The position numbers were made by a program, and so were the translations under genes. Below the pieces are notes generated by a model. The model ran no database searches. It was given only the letters and a program-made list of their open reading frames with translations, and was not told the origin of the DNA. From assembly GCF_027923905.1 (NCBI RefSeq), contig NZ_AP026966.1, positions 2,729,001 through 2,793,000 on the forward strand: a stretch of DNA of 64,000 nucleotides, read 5' to 3'. Shown one piece after another: positions 63,123 to 64,000 of the stretch; position 1 is the first letter of the stretch; each line of letters starts with the position of its first letter. This DNA is from Massilia varians (GTDB taxonomy: Bacteria; Pseudomonadota; Gammaproteobacteria; Burkholderiales; Burkholderiaceae_D).

Positions 63123-64000
63123 GTGCAAATCCTGGAACAGCGCTTCCTGCGTGGACCCAACGTCCATGCCGACTCTCCCTGCCTGCTGAGCGTGATCGAC
63201 CTGCAGGAGCTGTATGGCATCTCCTCGAAAGACATCCCCGGATTCAACGACGCCCTGCTGGAGGCCTTGCCTTCGCTTGCCGGACAGCGCCTGCCGACCG
63301 GCCAGCGCGGCGGCTTCGCCCAGCGCCTGCGCGAAGGCACCTATCTGGGCCGCGTGATCGAGCAAGTGACGCTCGAGCTGCAGACGCTGGCGGCAGGTGA
63401 GGCGACGTCGCCGGCCAGCTACGGGCGCACCCGCCCGGTCGCCGGCCGTCCTGGCGTATTCCGCATCGTCTGCGCCTACCAGTCCGAAAAGCTGGTGCAG
63501 CCCGCTTTCCAGCTGGCGGTGGACCTGGTCACCGCCCTCGGCAACGGTGAGGACTTCGGCCTGGCCCCGCGCCTGGAGGAGCTGGGTTCGATCGCGGCGC
63601 GCCACGCCATCGGCACCAGCACCGCGGCGGTGCTGGCTGCGGCGCACGAGCGCGGCATACCGACCCAGCGCATCACCGAGGACGCCAACCTGTTCCTGCT
63701 GGGCTGGGGCGTGAAACAGAAGCGCCTGCAGGCCACCACCACCGGTGACACCAGCTTCATCGCCGTGAAGATCGCCAGCGACAAGCAGCTCACCAAGACC
63801 CTGCTTATGGAAGCGGGGGTGCCGGTGCCCGAGGGTTCGGTCGTCACCACCGTGGAGGCCGCGCAGCGTGCGGCGGCGCGCATGAACGCTCCGGTGACGC
63901 TCAAGCCGCTCGACGGCAACCAGGGCAAGGGCGTCACGGTCGACTGCCGCGACGACGCCCAGGTGGCGCGCGCCTTCGAGTTCGCGCGCCAGTATGGCCG
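63123..64000 (+). CDS. cphA: cyanophycin synthetase (3' end outside window)
   Basis: Starts at GTG 63123 with AAGGA seven bases upstream and runs off the right edge; 292 residues visible. The N-terminus (ILEQRFLRGPNVHADSPCLLSVIDL, IPGFNDALLEALPSL, RLREGTYLGRVIEQVTLELQTLA, YGRTRP) is the CphA N-terminal domain, and from about residue 205 the ATP-grasp domain begins (KQLTKTLLMEAGVPVPEGSVV, VTLKPLDGNQGKGVT). CphA polymerises aspartate and arginine into cyanophycin, a nitrogen store. Betaproteobacteria often have two cphA copies; whether a second lies to the right cannot be seen. Confidence 0.93.
   Translation, partial: MQILEQRFLRGPNVHADSPCLLSVIDLQELYGISSKDIPGFNDALLEALPSLAGQRLPTGQRGGFAQRLREGTYLGRVIEQVTLELQTLAAGEATSPASYGRTRPVAGRPGVFRIVCAYQSEKLVQPAFQLAVDLVTALGNGEDFGLAPRLEELGSIAARHAIGTSTAAVLAAAHERGIPTQRITEDANLFLLGWGVKQKRLQATTTGDTSFIAVKIASDKQLTKTLLMEAGVPVPEGSVVTTVEAAQRAAARMNAPVTLKPLDGNQGKGVTVDCRDDAQVARAFEFARQYG

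Overview
The window looks like chromosome from a high-GC betaproteobacterium, most like a Massilia-type member of the Oxalobacteraceae. This rests on base composition (GC-rich throughout, apart from the first ~900 bases), on betaproteobacterial versions of dcd, thyA, upp, aroC and malate synthase A, on the gloB / methyltransferase / rnhA / dnaQ / tRNA-Val block, and on a cyanophycin synthetase at the right end. The species call is inference. Coding density is high, with many ATGA or longer overlaps that imply translational coupling.

Layout. 1-1.3 kb: the end of a lower-GC type VI secretion island (Tli4-like immunity protein, cut by the window edge, and a PAAR tip protein). 1.3-12 kb: housekeeping and metabolism (ComEC, a hydrolase, dCTP deaminase, a frameshifted cation-efflux gene, a large basic amino acid decarboxylase, DUF4337, DHFR, thymidylate synthase, a threonine-aldolase-like enzyme). 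12-14 kb: a chemoreceptor. 14.2-22.6 kb: a leftward chain of seven closely spaced genes (wrbA, DUF2069, FAD dehydrogenase, DUF4124, FtsX-type permease, AttH/CrtC-like lipocalin, ABC exporter), six of them overlapping head to tail. 22.7-29.7 kb: YihY protein, hybrid kinase, hydrolase/DUF962 pair, a sulfhydrylase, a CBS protein. 29.7-36.6 kb: cyclic-di-GMP signalling (REC-GGDEF-EAL, HDOD, PAS-GGDEF-EAL) around aroC. 37-43 kb: AidB-like dehydrogenase, upp, a lone Hpt protein, a cold-shock gene with a long leader, and a LysR gene divergent from malate synthase. 43-46 kb: gloB, methyltransferase, rnhA, dnaQ.

46.1-51.4 kb is the most clearly accessory part. Two identical tRNA-Val(CAC) genes, each with its own promoter and terminator, bracket a two-gene pectin/rhamnogalacturonan cassette. 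A complete IS1595-like element with imperfect 26-bp ends and a perfect 8-bp target duplication sits in the T-tract of the second tRNA terminator.

51.4-64 kb: an AI-2E family protein, HtpX, a small HTH protein, a diguanylate cyclase, an MHYT hybrid kinase, a cationic amino acid permease, nicotinamidase, a ThDP enzyme, and finally a haem-oxygenase-like di-iron protein directly upstream of cyanophycin synthetase (cut by the right edge). The arginine/lysine decarboxylase, cationic permease and cyanophycin synthetase together suggest active handling and storage of basic amino acids. No CRISPR array, rRNA, integrase or recognisable riboswitch was seen.
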